This document shows, piece by piece, positions 54,205 through 64,000 of a stretch of 64,000 nt of DNA; the first letter of the stretch is position 1; each line of letters opens with the position of its first letter. This DNA is from Geodermatophilus bullaregiensis (lineage in GTDB: Bacteria > Actinomycetota > Actinomycetes > Mycobacteriales > Geodermatophilaceae): positions 1,674,001-1,738,000 of the forward strand of contig NZ_JAFBCJ010000001.1 of NCBI RefSeq assembly GCF_016907675.1, in the 5' to 3' direction. The position numbers were made by a program, and so were the translations under genes. The notes under the pieces are model-generated. The model was not told the DNA's origin. It made no database searches and saw only the letters and a list, made by a program, of their open reading frames with translations.

Positions 54205-54210
54205 AGCGTA
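54205..54210 (-). promoter_or_regulatory. Candidate -10 box of secA
   Basis: TACGCT on the minus strand, six bases before the GTG at 54198; no Shine-Dalgarno is present. Confidence 0.5.
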
Positions 54211-54276
54211 GGCGGCGCGCCCGCGTCCGCGGCCCCGCGCCGCCGACCAGGCGGCCGGTTCCGTCCCACGCGCCCC

Positions 54277-54978
54277 TCAGCGGCGCACGAGCCGCCGCTC
54301 CTTCGGGTCGAGGACCACCTCGCGTGCTCCCTCGCGCAGCCCGTCGAGCACGGCGGCCACCACCTCTGCCCGGTCGTGGCCCTCCGGCAGCCGCGGCGGC
54401 TCCCCGGCCAGCGCGCGGTCGACCAGCCCGGTGTCGACGTGTGGCGGCTTGACGTCGAGCACCGCGACCGACCGGCCGCGCAGCTCGCGCCGCAGCACCG
54501 AGGCCCACGCCGAGAGCGCCGCCTTGCTGGCCGAGTACTCCGCCATGCCCAGCGTCGGGGCGTCGGCCACGATCGCCGAGAGCAGCACGACGGCCCCGCC
54601 GTCGGCCAGGTGCGGCAGGGCGGCGCGGACGAGGCTCATCGGGGCCAGCGTGTTGACGGCGAAGAGCTCCTCGGTGACGGCGTCGTCGGCGTCGGCCGCC
54701 GGGCCGAAGGCCACCACGCCCCACGCGACGACGACGGCGTCCAGGCCGCCGAGGGCCTGCGCGGCGGCGTCCACGGCGCTGCGCACGGAGTCGACGTCGA
54801 CGGCGTCCGCGGCACTCGCCGGCGCGCCGCCCAGCTCACCGGCCAGCGCCTGCAACCGGCCGTCGTCCCGCCCGGTCAGCGCCACCCGTGCGCCGGCCGC
54901 GGCCAGCGCCCGCGCCAGGTCGCCGCCCAGCGCCCCCGTCGCCCCGGCCACCAGCACGCGCGCCCCCGCCAGCTCCAC
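54277..54978 (-). CDS. Short-chain dehydrogenase/reductase
   Basis: 233 residues from GTG 54978. The cofactor loop reads VAGATGALGGDLA (a variant of TGxxxGxG), the catalytic serine lies in VLLSAIVADAP and the Tyr-Lys pair in YSASKAAL. The first strand is preceded by few residues, so no N-terminal extension is needed. NAD or NADP preference is not clear; the R in TGRDDGRL suggests NADP. The substrate is unknown. It lies downstream of a divergent PPOX gene. Confidence 0.85.
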   Translation of the reverse strand: MELAGARVLVAGATGALGGDLARALAAAGARVALTGRDDGRLQALAGELGGAPASAADAVDVDSVRSAVDAAAQALGGLDAVVVAWGVVAFGPAADADDAVTEELFAVNTLAPMSLVRAALPHLADGGAVVLLSAIVADAPTLGMAEYSASKAALSAWASVLRRELRGRSVAVLDVKPPHVDTGLVDRALAGEPPRLPEGHDRAEVVAAVLDGLREGAREVVLDPKERRLVRR

Positions 54979-55008
54979 GCCGGGCCGGTGCCCGCCGCGC
55001 CGGCCACC

Positions 55009-55014
55009 TAACCT
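55009..55014 (+). promoter_or_regulatory. Candidate -10 box of the PPOX gene
   Basis: TAACCT followed by six bases and the GTG at 55021. Confidence 0.5.
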
Positions 55015-55020
55015 CCTCCC

Positions 55021-55413
55021 GTGGCCCACGACCTGGACGATCTCGGCACGGAACTGCTCGCCTTCCTCACCGAGCGGCACCTGGCCACGCTGACCACGCT
55101 GCGCGCCGACGGCAGCCCGCACGTCGTGCCGGTCGGCGTCACCTACGACCCGGACACGCGCACCGCCCGGGTGATCACGTCCGGGGGCTCGGCCAAGGCC
55201 CGGCACGTGCGGGCCGGTCAGGCGCGGGTGGCCGTCTGCCAGGTCGAGGGCCGCCGCTGGCTGACCCTGGAGGGGACGGCGGTGGTGCGTGACGACCGCG
55301 CCGCCGTCGCCGACGCCGAGGCCCGCTACGCGCGGCGCTACCGCACCCCCCGGGAGAACCCGGCGCGCGTGGTCCTCGAGATATCGGTCGACCGGGTGCT
55401 GGGCAACGTCTGA
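55021..55413 (+). CDS. PPOX-class (pyridoxamine oxidase-like) flavin or F420 protein
   Basis: 130 residues. [23 protein letters not shown], then [29 protein letters not shown] and [13 protein letters not shown], are the split-barrel signature of actinobacterial PPOX proteins, many of which bind F420 or flavin. The short length matches TIGR03618-type F420-binding enzymes. Substrate unknown. It is divergent from the SDR gene, and the shared promoter region is only 42 bases. Confidence 0.85.
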   Translation: MAHDLDDLGTELLAFLTERHLATLTTLRADGSPHVVPVGVTYDPDTRTARVITSGGSAKARHVRAGQARVAVCQVEGRRWLTLEGTAVVRDDRAAVADAEARYARRYRTPRENPARVVLEISVDRVLGNV

Positions 55414-55455
55414 GGAAGGACCCTCGCGCCCGGCCCCCTGCAGGGGTCCCTTCCC
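55414..55455. terminator. Post-stop hairpin, distant relative of the repeat element
   Basis: GGAAGGACCC follows the PPOX stop; CCCCTGCAGGGG (55435-55446) is a perfect palindrome and AAGGACCC pairs with GGGTCCCTT nearby. The opening AGGACC and the CCCTGCAGGGG block are shared with the copy at 29687-29745. Confidence 0.5.
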
Positions 55456-55523
55456 TTACGCGCTCGGCACGAGCCTCGGGACGGGGCCGGACAAACCGCT
55501 GGACACTGCGTGACGATCGTCTG

Positions 55524-56111
55524 GTGGAGACCGCGAGCCTCGACCTGACCGGCGTCGACCTGACCACCGAGGTCGTCCGCACCGCCCGTCTCGTGCTGCG
55601 CCCGTTCCGTCCCGACGACGTCCCGACGGTCCACCGCGCCTCGCAGGACCCCGGGACGCAGCGGTGGATCAGCGCCATCCCGGTGCCCTACACGCTCGAG
55701 GACGCCCGCGCGTTCGTCGAGGGGGTCGGGATGGCGCACCGGGCCGAGGGGCGGGGCCTGCCGGTGGCGGTCGAGGCCGACGGCGAGCTGGTCGGGACGG
55801 CCGGGCTCTCGCTCGGCCCGGGACGCCTCGGCCCGGAGATCGGCTACACGATCGCGCCCTGGGCGCGCGGGCGCCGCTACGCCGCGGAGGCCACCGACGG
55901 GCTGGCCACCTGGGCGTTCGCGCACGGGGCACCGCGGGTGCACCTGTTCGTCGACGTGGACAACGCCGTCTCGCAGGCGGTGGCCCGCAGGGCCGGCTTC
56001 ACGCGGGAGGGCGTGGTGCGGGGCTGCCTCGCGCGGCGGGACGGCAGCCGCGCCGACGCCGTCCTGTTCGGCCGGCTGCCCGGCGACCGGGCGGGCGGGG
56101 CCGGCGGCTGA
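55524..56111 (+). CDS. RimJ/RimL-type GNAT acetyltransferase
   Basis: 195 residues. TARLVLRPFRPDDVPTVHRASQDP is the family N-terminus, with IGYTIAPWARGRRYAAEATDGLATWAF as the acetyl-CoA loop and NAVSQAVARRAGFTREGVVRG as motif B. Such enzymes acetylate ribosomal-protein N-termini, antibiotics or small amines. The GTG at 55524 has no Shine-Dalgarno but GACGAT lies six bases upstream, close to the local leaderless pattern. Acceptor unknown. Confidence 0.85.
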   Translation: METASLDLTGVDLTTEVVRTARLVLRPFRPDDVPTVHRASQDPGTQRWISAIPVPYTLEDARAFVEGVGMAHRAEGRGLPVAVEADGELVGTAGLSLGPGRLGPEIGYTIAPWARGRRYAAEATDGLATWAFAHGAPRVHLFVDVDNAVSQAVARRAGFTREGVVRGCLARRDGSRADAVLFGRLPGDRAGGAGG

Positions 56112-56133
56112 GCGGCGGGGACGGGGACCGAGC

Positions 56134-56166
56134 GGCGGGGGTCCGGCGGCGTGCCGGGCCCCCGCC
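56134..56166. terminator. Bidirectional terminator between GNAT and hpf genes
   Basis: A 14-base arm (56134-56147) pairs with 56153-56166 around GGCGT, with one G-U wobble. It lies between convergent stops. Confidence 0.7.
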
Positions 56167-56172
56167 GTGCGG

Positions 56173-56868
56173 TCAGCGCGGGACGGCCGCGGGCTCCGCG
56201 GGCGCCGCCGAGGACGCGGCGTCGTGCGAGCCCAGCGGCGGCTCGACCAGCCGGATCAGCCCGTAGTCGAAGGCGTGCCGCCGGTAGACGACGGTCGGCA
56301 GGCCGGTGTCGGCGCAGTGGAAGAGGTAGAAGTCGTGCCCCACCAGCTCCATCTCGTGCAGGGCCTGGTCGACGGTCATGGGCACGGCGGGGTGGTGCTT
56401 CTCGCGCACCACCCGGCCGGGCAGGTGCTCGTCGAGGTCGGTCACCAACGGCTCGCCGTCGAGCGGCTGCTCGGACCCGGCGTCGGCGGTGGCGAGGGCG
56501 GCCATCGGCTCGGGTTCGAGGGCCGCGCCGCCCAGCCGGACGCTGGGCGGGGTGCGCCGGCCGTGGTGGACGTGCCGGCGGTCGTTGGCCCGGCGCAGCC
56601 GGTTGTCGAGCTTGCCGGCGCTCAGGTCGAGCGCGGCGTAGAAGTCCGGCGCACAGGCCTCGGCCCGGACCACCGGCCCCTTGCCCCGGAGGGTGATCTC
56701 GACGCGCTGGCAGTTCGCCGACTGGCGGGGGTTCTTCTCGTGGAAGAGCTCGACGTCGATGCGGGACAGCTTGCCGTCGAACCGCTCGAGTTGGCCGACC
56801 TTGTCCTCGACGTGCTGTCGGAAGTGCTCGGGGACCTCGACGTTTCGGCCACGGACCACGATCTCCAT
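56173..56868 (-). CDS. hpf: Ribosome hibernation-promoting factor, long form
   Basis: 231 residues. The N-terminal S30AE domain (EIVVRGRNVEVPEHFRQHVEDK) binds the decoding centre, and the C-terminal domain (QALHEMELVGHDFYLFHCADTG, then VVYRRHAFDYGLIRL) dimerises ribosomes, as in long HPF. A charged linker joins them. The ATG at 56868 has GGGAGG five bases upstream. A TAGCGT hexamer at 56905-56910 is a possible promoter. The counterpart is Rv3241c. It stores idle ribosomes in stationary phase or hypoxia. Confidence 0.95.
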   Translation of the reverse strand: MEIVVRGRNVEVPEHFRQHVEDKVGQLERFDGKLSRIDVELFHEKNPRQSANCQRVEITLRGKGPVVRAEACAPDFYAALDLSAGKLDNRLRRANDRRHVHHGRRTPPSVRLGGAALEPEPMAALATADAGSEQPLDGEPLVTDLDEHLPGRVVREKHHPAVPMTVDQALHEMELVGHDFYLFHCADTGLPTVVYRRHAFDYGLIRLVEPPLGSHDAASSAAPAEPAAVPR

Positions 56869-56946
56869 CAGACCTCCCGGTCGTCGACGGGTGTGACCAA
56901 CAGCACGCTAGTCGCAGTCCGATGAGCCCGACAGTCGACCGTGTGA

Positions 56947-57729
56947 TCACCGAGAGTGATCGGCACGCGCGCCTGCGACGGGCCAGGTGGGACCGGGGAG
57001 ACGGCGACCGGGACCTCCTCGGGGCGTGGCAGCGACCACCGCGGCGAGGACCGGCGGGTGACCGTCCGGGCCCGTCCCCGCCAGCGCGGCCGCCGCCTCC
57101 GACAGCGTCGCGCCACTGGTGAGCACGTCGTCGACGAGCACCAGCAGCGCGCCCGGCGGTGCCGCGACCCCACGCCGCCGGACGAACGTGCCGGCCAGGT
57201 TGGCCCGGCGCTCGGCCACCGAGAGCCCGGTTGAATCGCGCACCCGGCCGGTGCGGGCCAGCAGCGGGGCCGGTCGTGCCGCGACCCCGGCGGCGCCCAG
57301 TTCGGCGACGGCGACCGTGACCAGCTCGCGCACGTGGTCGCGGCCGCGGGCCCGCAGCGACGCCCGGCTCGGCGGCACCGGGACCAGCAGCACCGGCCGT
57401 GCGGGCACGACCGCGGCGCCGGCGGCGACGGCCAGCGCGAGCGCGGCGCCCAGCGGACCGGCCAGCTCAGCCCGCCCGCGCTCCTTGAACGCGATCACCG
57501 CGGCGCGCACCGGGCCGGCGTACGCGCCCGCGGCCACGGTCGGCGGCAGCCCGCGCGGCACCCGGCGCGGGGTGGCCACGCGTGGGGAGCCGAGCGACCC
57601 GGCGCAGCGCCGGCAGAACACCGACCCCGGCACGCCGCAGCCTGCGCAGGTGCGCGGCAGCACCAGGTCGGCGAGGGCACCGCCCAGGCCGGGACCGAGG
57701 GCGCGCACCCGCGGCTGCCCGGCTCCCAC
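56947..57729 (-). CDS. ComF family phosphoribosyltransferase-like protein
   Basis: 260 residues from GTG 57729. The N-terminal zinc finger reads CAGCGVPGSVFCRRC, and the PRPP-binding motif is LVLVDDVLTSGATLSEAA. The fold is that of ComFC, involved in DNA uptake in competent bacteria and of unknown role elsewhere. The position between hpf and lpqB follows M. tuberculosis (Rv3242c). The longer ORF reported upstream in the same frame overlaps lpqB and is a shadow. No other competence gene is visible. Confidence 0.85.
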   Translation of the reverse strand: MGAGQPRVRALGPGLGGALADLVLPRTCAGCGVPGSVFCRRCAGSLGSPRVATPRRVPRGLPPTVAAGAYAGPVRAAVIAFKERGRAELAGPLGAALALAVAAGAAVVPARPVLLVPVPPSRASLRARGRDHVRELVTVAVAELGAAGVAARPAPLLARTGRVRDSTGLSVAERRANLAGTFVRRRGVAAPPGALLVLVDDVLTSGATLSEAAAALAGTGPDGHPPVLAAVVAATPRGGPGRRLPGPTWPVAGARADHSR

Positions 57730-57821
57730 CGGCCCAGCCTGCGGTCCCCGCGGACGCCCGTCCCGCCGGCCGGCGCATCTGTGGACACCGGGAGCGACGG
57801 GCGGCCGCAGGCGGCCTCCTG

Positions 57822-59534
57822 CTACACCGGGAAGAACGGCTCGGTGCCCGGCAGCGGCTGCTGGCCGCGGATGAGCGTGACCCAGGTGCCGCCCGACAGC
57901 TGCCACACGGTGGAGTCGGCGCTGACCAGCGGCAGCTGGCTCGGCGCCGCGGCCACCGCCGTGGGCGGGCTGGGCAGCCCGGAGGTGGTCACGTCGGTGA
58001 GCCCCCACCCGTCGACGCCGACGACGTAGGGCGCCACGCGCTCCTCGGCGTCGCCGGCCAGCACCATCAGGCTGCCCGCCGTCGGCCAGGCGACGTCGAC
58101 GACGGAGGTCAGCGCCGGGGCCACCTCGCGCAGGTCGCGCAGCGCCACCGGCCCCTCCCCCGCGCGGACGACGGTGCCGACCAGCAGCACCTCCTCCTCG
58201 CCACGCGCGACGACGACGGCGGCGCGGACCCCGTCGGGCGAGAGCTGCAGCGCCGTCGCCCGGCCCTGACCGGTCAGCGTCGGGGCGTTCACCGGCTGGG
58301 GCGAACCGCTGGCCGGCACGCGGACCACCGTGCTCTCGTCGCGCACCACCCAGAACTCCGACCGGGTCGCCGCGACCGTCGGCACCGAGAGCCGGCCGCT
58401 CCCCAGGATCGGCGCCAGCTCCCCGCCGTAGAGCCCGGCCAGCAGCGTCGTCGTCGCGCCGGTCACGGTCGTGCCGACCATCGAGGTGAGCGCGCTCGTG
58501 CGCGGGTCGGCCGACACGGCGGCCGACGTCAGCCCGTAGACGCCCTCCCCGGCCGGGCCGGGAGCGGGCTGGCCGTCGACGGTCATCAGCCGGCCGGCGT
58601 CGAGGTAGTGGCCGTCGGCGTCGGCGGGCACCGAGTCGGGGGCGAAGCCGGCCCAGTCGTCGGTGCGCTGCACGGTGGGCACGCCCGCGGCCGACAGCGG
58701 CTCGCCGTTGGCGCGGATCTCCACCGAGCTGACGTCGTCGACCTGGTCGAGCGACCACACCAGCTGGGCGCACAGCTCGGCCAGGTCCGCGCCGCCCCGG
58801 TCACCCAGGCCGGCGAGGTCGACGGTGGCCCGGGAGCCCGAGACGGTGACCGCCCGGGTGAGCGTGATCCCGTCGAGGGGGTTCAGGACGCCGGCCGCCA
58901 GCGCCGGCGAGGGACCCTCCAGCAGCCGCTGCACCAGCGTGGTGGGCTGGGCCTCCCCGATGAGCAGGTAGCGCGGGTCGGGCACCACCCGCTGCCGGGT
59001 CGGGTCGACGAAGTAGGCCGCGCGCGCGTCGTAGAGCCGCTCGAAGTCGGGCACGAGCATGAGCAGGCCGTCGGGCGGGTTGGTGATCCGCCACTCGCCG
59101 TCGACCTCGGTGAGGACGAACTCGTGGGTGAAGGCCTCCCCCGCCGAGCCGGTGAAGACGCCGCGGGTGTCCACGCTGCCGACCAGGTCGCCGGTCACGA
59201 GGACGGTGCCGGTGTCGGTGGTCACCGTCGCGTAGTCGGGTCCGATCAGCGTGATGCCGGCCTCGTCGGACCAGGTCCCGGCGGCCTCGGACGCGAGGTG
59301 CTCGCGCGCCACCGGGTGCTGGGCCACGGTGCTGGCCGCGGCGACGACGAAGCTGCGCACGACCTCCTCGGGCGTGGCGTCGGCCGGTGGCTCCACCGGC
59401 TCGATGCCCACCGGTCCCGCGGGCCGGGCCGGGGCCTCGGTGATCTGCACCGGCGCGGAGCCGGTGGGCACCGTCGAGCAGGCGGTCAGCAGCACGAGCA
59501 GCAGGGCGGCCAGGGCCGGTGGCAGACGCCTCAC
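57822..59534 (-). CDS. lpqB: LpqB lipoprotein, MtrAB partner
   Basis: 570 residues. The signal peptide ends in the lipobox LLTAC with the lipidated cysteine at residue 19. A GerMN-type domain occupies about 190-300 (PRYLLIGEAQPTTLVQRLLEG), then a beta-propeller makes up the rest. In mycobacteria LpqB acts with MtrB outside the membrane to tune MtrA signalling and cell-wall stress responses. The GTG at 59534 overlaps the mtrB stop (GTGA). It is the last gene of mtrA-mtrB-lpqB, as in Rv3246c-Rv3244c. Confidence 0.9.
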   Translation of the reverse strand: MRRLPPALAALLLVLLTACSTVPTGSAPVQITEAPARPAGPVGIEPVEPPADATPEEVVRSFVVAAASTVAQHPVAREHLASEAAGTWSDEAGITLIGPDYATVTTDTGTVLVTGDLVGSVDTRGVFTGSAGEAFTHEFVLTEVDGEWRITNPPDGLLMLVPDFERLYDARAAYFVDPTRQRVVPDPRYLLIGEAQPTTLVQRLLEGPSPALAAGVLNPLDGITLTRAVTVSGSRATVDLAGLGDRGGADLAELCAQLVWSLDQVDDVSSVEIRANGEPLSAAGVPTVQRTDDWAGFAPDSVPADADGHYLDAGRLMTVDGQPAPGPAGEGVYGLTSAAVSADPRTSALTSMVGTTVTGATTTLLAGLYGGELAPILGSGRLSVPTVAATRSEFWVVRDESTVVRVPASGSPQPVNAPTLTGQGRATALQLSPDGVRAAVVVARGEEEVLLVGTVVRAGEGPVALRDLREVAPALTSVVDVAWPTAGSLMVLAGDAEERVAPYVVGVDGWGLTDVTTSGLPSPPTAVAAAPSQLPLVSADSTVWQLSGGTWVTLIRGQQPLPGTEPFFPV

Positions 59535-61282
59535 GGGCGGACCCCCGGCCGGCGCACGATCGTCGGCCGCAGGGGCAGCGGCGAGCTGGTGAGGTCGGTG
59601 CCGGCGGTGAGCGGGAGGGTGAGCCGGAACTGCGCGCCCAGCCCGGGCTGGCCCCAGACCTGCAGCCAGCCGCCGTGCAGCCGGGCGTCCTCGAGGCTGA
59701 TGGACAGGCCCAGGCCGCTGCCGCCCACCGTGCGCACGCGGGACGGGTCGGCCCGCCAGAAGCGGTCGAACACGTGCTGCGCCTCGGCGGAGGTCAGGCC
59801 CACCCCGTGGTCGCGGACGGTGACCGCCGCCGCCGTCCGGTTGGCCGCCAGCGTCACCTCGATGGGCCGGCCCGCGCCGTGCTCGACGGCGTTGCCGACC
59901 AGGTTGCGCAGGATCCGCTCGACCCGCCGGGCGTCGACCTCGGCGACCACCGGGCCCGGCGGGCAGGTCACCCGCAGCTCGCAGCCGTGCCGCGTGGCCA
60001 GCGACGACATCCCGTCGACCACCCGGCCGACCAGCGCCCCGAGGTCGGTGGGCTCCCAGTCGAGGACGGCGGCACCGGCGTCGTAGCGGCTGATCTCCAG
60101 CAGGTCCGACAGCAGCCGCTCGAAGCGGTCGAGCTCCTCGTGCAGCAGCTCGGCCGAGCGGGCCACGTGCGGGGGGAAGTCGCCGCGCGACTCGTGCAGC
60201 ACGTCGGCGGCCATCTGCACCGTCGTCAGCGGGGTGCGCAGCTCGTGGGAGACATCGGAGGTGAACCGCTGCTGCAGCTGGGAGAGCCCCTCGAGCTGGG
60301 TGATCTGCCGCTGCAGGCTGTCGGCCATCGCGTTGAAGCTGGTGGCCAGCCGGGCCAGGTCGTCCTCGCCGCGGACGGTCATCCGCTCCTCGAGCTGCCC
60401 GTCGGCCAGGCGCTGGGCGGTTCCGGCGGCGCGCCGCACGGGGTCGACGACCAGCCGCGTCACCAGCACGCCGATCCCCGCGACGAACAGGGTCAGGGCG
60501 ATGCCGCTGATCGCCACGGTGGTGCGGATGAGCGAGAGCGTCTCCCCCTCCTGGTCGAGCGGGAAGGCGTAGTAGAGCTCCAGCCGGCCCGCCGACGAGG
60601 TCCCGCCCGGCACCGGGGACCCCACCAGCAGCGTGGGGCGGGGTGTCCCGGAGTCGTTCGGCACCATCGCGTACTGGGCGTACTGCCCCCCGCCCTCGAC
60701 GCCGGCGCGCAGCGCGCCGGGCAGGGCCGGGTAGATGCCCGGTCGGCTGACGACGGGCGGCCGCTCGGTGTCCCCCGTCCGGTAGACCATGACGACGTCG
60801 AAGTCGCCGGCCGAGCCGCCGCGCGTGAGCAGCTGCTGCACCGTGCGGTCGAGCGTGGCCCGCACGCTCGCCGCGTCACCGGCCGCGATGCCCACCACCT
60901 CGGTCTGGGCGTAGACCACCCCGGCCTGCGTCTGGTCGATCGCGGCCTGCTGCTTGACCGACAGCAGCTGCGTCCGGATCTGGCTGAACAGCACCAGGCT
61001 GACGATCACCACGACCGTGCCGGCCACGACCATCGTGATCGCGCCGATGCGCACGTGCAGCGACGACCGCCAGGCCGACACCGCCTGGGCGGCCAGCCGG
61101 CGGGCGTGGATGCGGGTCCGGACCGCCCGGCGGCGCAGGCCGCGTGGCAGCGTGCGCAGGTCCTGGGGCCGGCGCGGGCGCCGGGAGGCGGCCGCCGGGC
61201 GGGGAGGCGCGGGTGCCGCGCCGGCGGCGGCACCGTCGACGTCGCCGGCCGGGAGGGCCGGGGCCTCCGGTCGGACGCTCAC
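59531..61282 (-). CDS. mtrB: Sensor histidine kinase MtrB
   Basis: 583 residues. A basic cytoplasmic N-terminus of about 75 residues precedes the first membrane helix (IGAITMVVAGTVVVIVSLVLF), an extracytoplasmic sensor domain, a second helix (VAISGIALTLFVAGIGVLVT), HAMP, a HisKA box (SHELRTPLT) and an HATPase domain (NLVGNAVEHGAG, GVGLTSAEAQHVFDRFWRAD, GGSGLGLSIS). It phosphorylates MtrA. The GTG at 61282 has GGGAGG about ten bases upstream. Confidence 0.95.
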   Translation of the reverse strand: MSVRPEAPALPAGDVDGAAAGAAPAPPRPAAASRRPRRPQDLRTLPRGLRRRAVRTRIHARRLAAQAVSAWRSSLHVRIGAITMVVAGTVVVIVSLVLFSQIRTQLLSVKQQAAIDQTQAGVVYAQTEVVGIAAGDAASVRATLDRTVQQLLTRGGSAGDFDVVMVYRTGDTERPPVVSRPGIYPALPGALRAGVEGGGQYAQYAMVPNDSGTPRPTLLVGSPVPGGTSSAGRLELYYAFPLDQEGETLSLIRTTVAISGIALTLFVAGIGVLVTRLVVDPVRRAAGTAQRLADGQLEERMTVRGEDDLARLATSFNAMADSLQRQITQLEGLSQLQQRFTSDVSHELRTPLTTVQMAADVLHESRGDFPPHVARSAELLHEELDRFERLLSDLLEISRYDAGAAVLDWEPTDLGALVGRVVDGMSSLATRHGCELRVTCPPGPVVAEVDARRVERILRNLVGNAVEHGAGRPIEVTLAANRTAAAVTVRDHGVGLTSAEAQHVFDRFWRADPSRVRTVGGSGLGLSISLEDARLHGGWLQVWGQPGLGAQFRLTLPLTAGTDLTSSPLPLRPTIVRRPGVRP

Positions 61283-61316
61283 CGGCGGCCCGTCCTCCCG
61301 GTCCCGCCTCGCCCGC

Positions 61317-62024
<708 letters not shown>

Positions 62025-62054
62025 GGACCCATTCTGCGCGACGTGCGCCAGGAA

Positions 62055-62098
62055 ACGGTCCGCCCCGCCCGGGGAGTCCCCCGGGCGGGGCGGACCGT
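62055..62098 (-). terminator. Perfect 20-base-arm hairpin between sahH and mtrA
   Basis: Arms 62055-62074 and 62079-62098 are exactly complementary around an AGTC loop. On the minus strand the hairpin is followed by TTTCC. It should end sahH transcription ahead of the mtrA promoter. Confidence 0.8.
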
Positions 62099-62118
62099 GC
62101 ACTCCAGGTCCCGGCGGC

Positions 62119-62219
62119 GCCCCTGCGGGGTCCCGCGCCGAGCCCGGTGGCGTACTGGAACGGCCACCCTCCAGGGTCCCGCGCCGAGCCTGCGAGGCGT
62201 GGGGGGAAGGGTGGTCCTC
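62119..62219. repeat. Copy 3 of the post-stop hairpin element (after sahH), partly duplicated
   Basis: The full copy is 62152-62219; read on the minus strand it begins GAGGACCACCC just before the end of the sahH stop region. The 17 bases GGGTCCCGCGCCGAGCC occur twice, at 62128-62144 and 62174-62190, so a second partial copy is adjacent. Blocks match the copy after moeZ, including the outer CTGGAACGGCC. Confidence 0.6.
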
Positions 62220-63704
<1,485 letters not shown>

Positions 63705-63827
63705 GTCGCTCCAGGGTCGACGCCCGCCCGGTCGGGGCGGGTGTGCGGGTCGCTGAGATGAGCGAGCATGCCGAGGCTTCGGCGGGGCTCGTGCCGTCCT
63801 CCAGGGTAACGCAGCGGCGCGGAGGTC
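63705..63827 (-). promoter_or_regulatory. Structured leader and promoter of sahH
   Basis: A minus-strand TACCCT at 63803-63808 is a possible -10 box, giving a leader of about 90 bases. The leader holds two clear hairpins: 63763-63767 with 63787-63791, nested on GCCGA/TCGGC (63770-63774, 63779-63783), and a 7-base-arm hairpin 63723-63729 with 63735-63741 nineteen bases before the ATG. I do not see the SAH-riboswitch consensus. Confidence 0.5.
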
Positions 63828-64000
63828 TCAGCCCTCGCAGCCGACGCCGTCGCCGTCGCGGTCCAGGGCCGCGTTCCACCCGGGGTCGCCCTCCCGGATG
63901 GGCGCGGCGCCGGCGGCGCGCACCGCCGCGCAGTCGGCGTAGGGGTCGGCCGGCGCGGCCGGCGTCGCGCTCGGCGGCTCCTGCTGGGCCGGCGAGACGT
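63828..64000 (-). CDS. Excalibur calcium-binding domain protein, C-terminal part
   Basis: The gene enters from the right edge; 57 residues are visible, ending at TGA 63828-63830. The end reads DPYADCAAVRAAGAAPIREGDPGW and then ALDRDGDGVGCEG, the Excalibur motif (a DxDxDGxxCE calcium site with two cysteines). A Pro/Ala/Thr linker precedes it. Such domains sit outside the cell, often on nucleases or wall proteins. The rest of the protein is outside the window. Confidence 0.85.
   Translation of the reverse strand, partial: VSPAQQEPPSATPAAPADPYADCAAVRAAGAAPIREGDPGWNAALDRDGDGVGCEG

Noticed and set aside
56947..58773. 608-codon ComF protein with N-terminal extension
   Set aside because: The extension overlaps lpqB antisense-frame shadow sequence; the zinc finger normally lies near the ComF N-terminus, as with the start at 57729.
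63705..63827. SAH riboswitch (RF01057) upstream of sahH
   Set aside because: Hairpins are present but I cannot find the conserved GAGGAGCGCUGC and AGGCUCGG elements in the right order.

Overview
The window is a contiguous piece of a very GC-rich (about 75% by eye) actinobacterial chromosome. Codons end almost always in G or C, GTG starts are frequent, and gene density is high. Gene content and order follow the Mycobacterium tuberculosis stretch from nudC (Rv3199c) to sahH (Rv3248c), recalled from memory, with many insertions and losses. Together with the style of the accessory genes this suggests Geodermatophilaceae (Blastococcus, Geodermatophilus or Modestobacter type). That assignment is inference. 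I see no rRNA, tRNA, insertion sequence, prophage or CRISPR array.

Region 1 (1-9033): the tail of a uridine-kinase-like gene, an operon reading DUF2510 protein, two M16 peptidase subunits and NudC, a broken Ser/Thr kinase coupled to an M20 peptidase, an epoxide-hydrolase-like protein and a GNAT enzyme. Region 2 (9055-18123): the AdnA/AdnB helicase-nuclease pair for double-strand break processing, preceded by an alkyltransferase-like DNA-repair protein and a small coupled ORF, then a mycothiol-enzyme-like protein and MoeZ. Region 3 (18206-23370): an ABC exporter, a glycosidase-like propeller and a DUF3152 metalloprotease-like protein. Region 4 (23531-29686): hydrolase, TetR, DUF3107, ferritin-like protein, RhlE-type RNA helicase and a PQQ-propeller membrane protein, in the order of Rv3207c-Rv3212.

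Region 5 (29787-44291) is accessory: hydrolase, DUF2236 oxygenase, a RecB-type nuclease, a PHP phosphoesterase, a PH-domain protein with a 51-residue membrane protein, a Nudix enzyme, a MaoC hydratase, an HTTM membrane pair, a WXG100 protein opposite a giant FHA-EccC ATPase (a minimal type VII secretion locus), and a wax ester synthase-like protein. Region 6 (44368-49118): orphan Flp/Tad pieces CpaB and CpaE, a BldC-like regulator, an unknown protein, a LysM protein and an Rv3235-family protein. Region 7 (49337-56111): small enzymes around secA. Region 8 (56173-64000): hpf, comF, lpqB, mtrB, mtrA, sahH and the end of an Excalibur protein, which is the conserved cell-envelope signalling and methyl-cycle block.

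Themes across the window: many neighbouring genes overlap by the four bases GTGA or ATGA (translational coupling). At least a dozen starts sit 6-8 bases after a TANNNT hexamer with no Shine-Dalgarno, so leaderless transcripts appear common. A GC-rich hairpin element recurs directly after the stop codons of unrelated genes.
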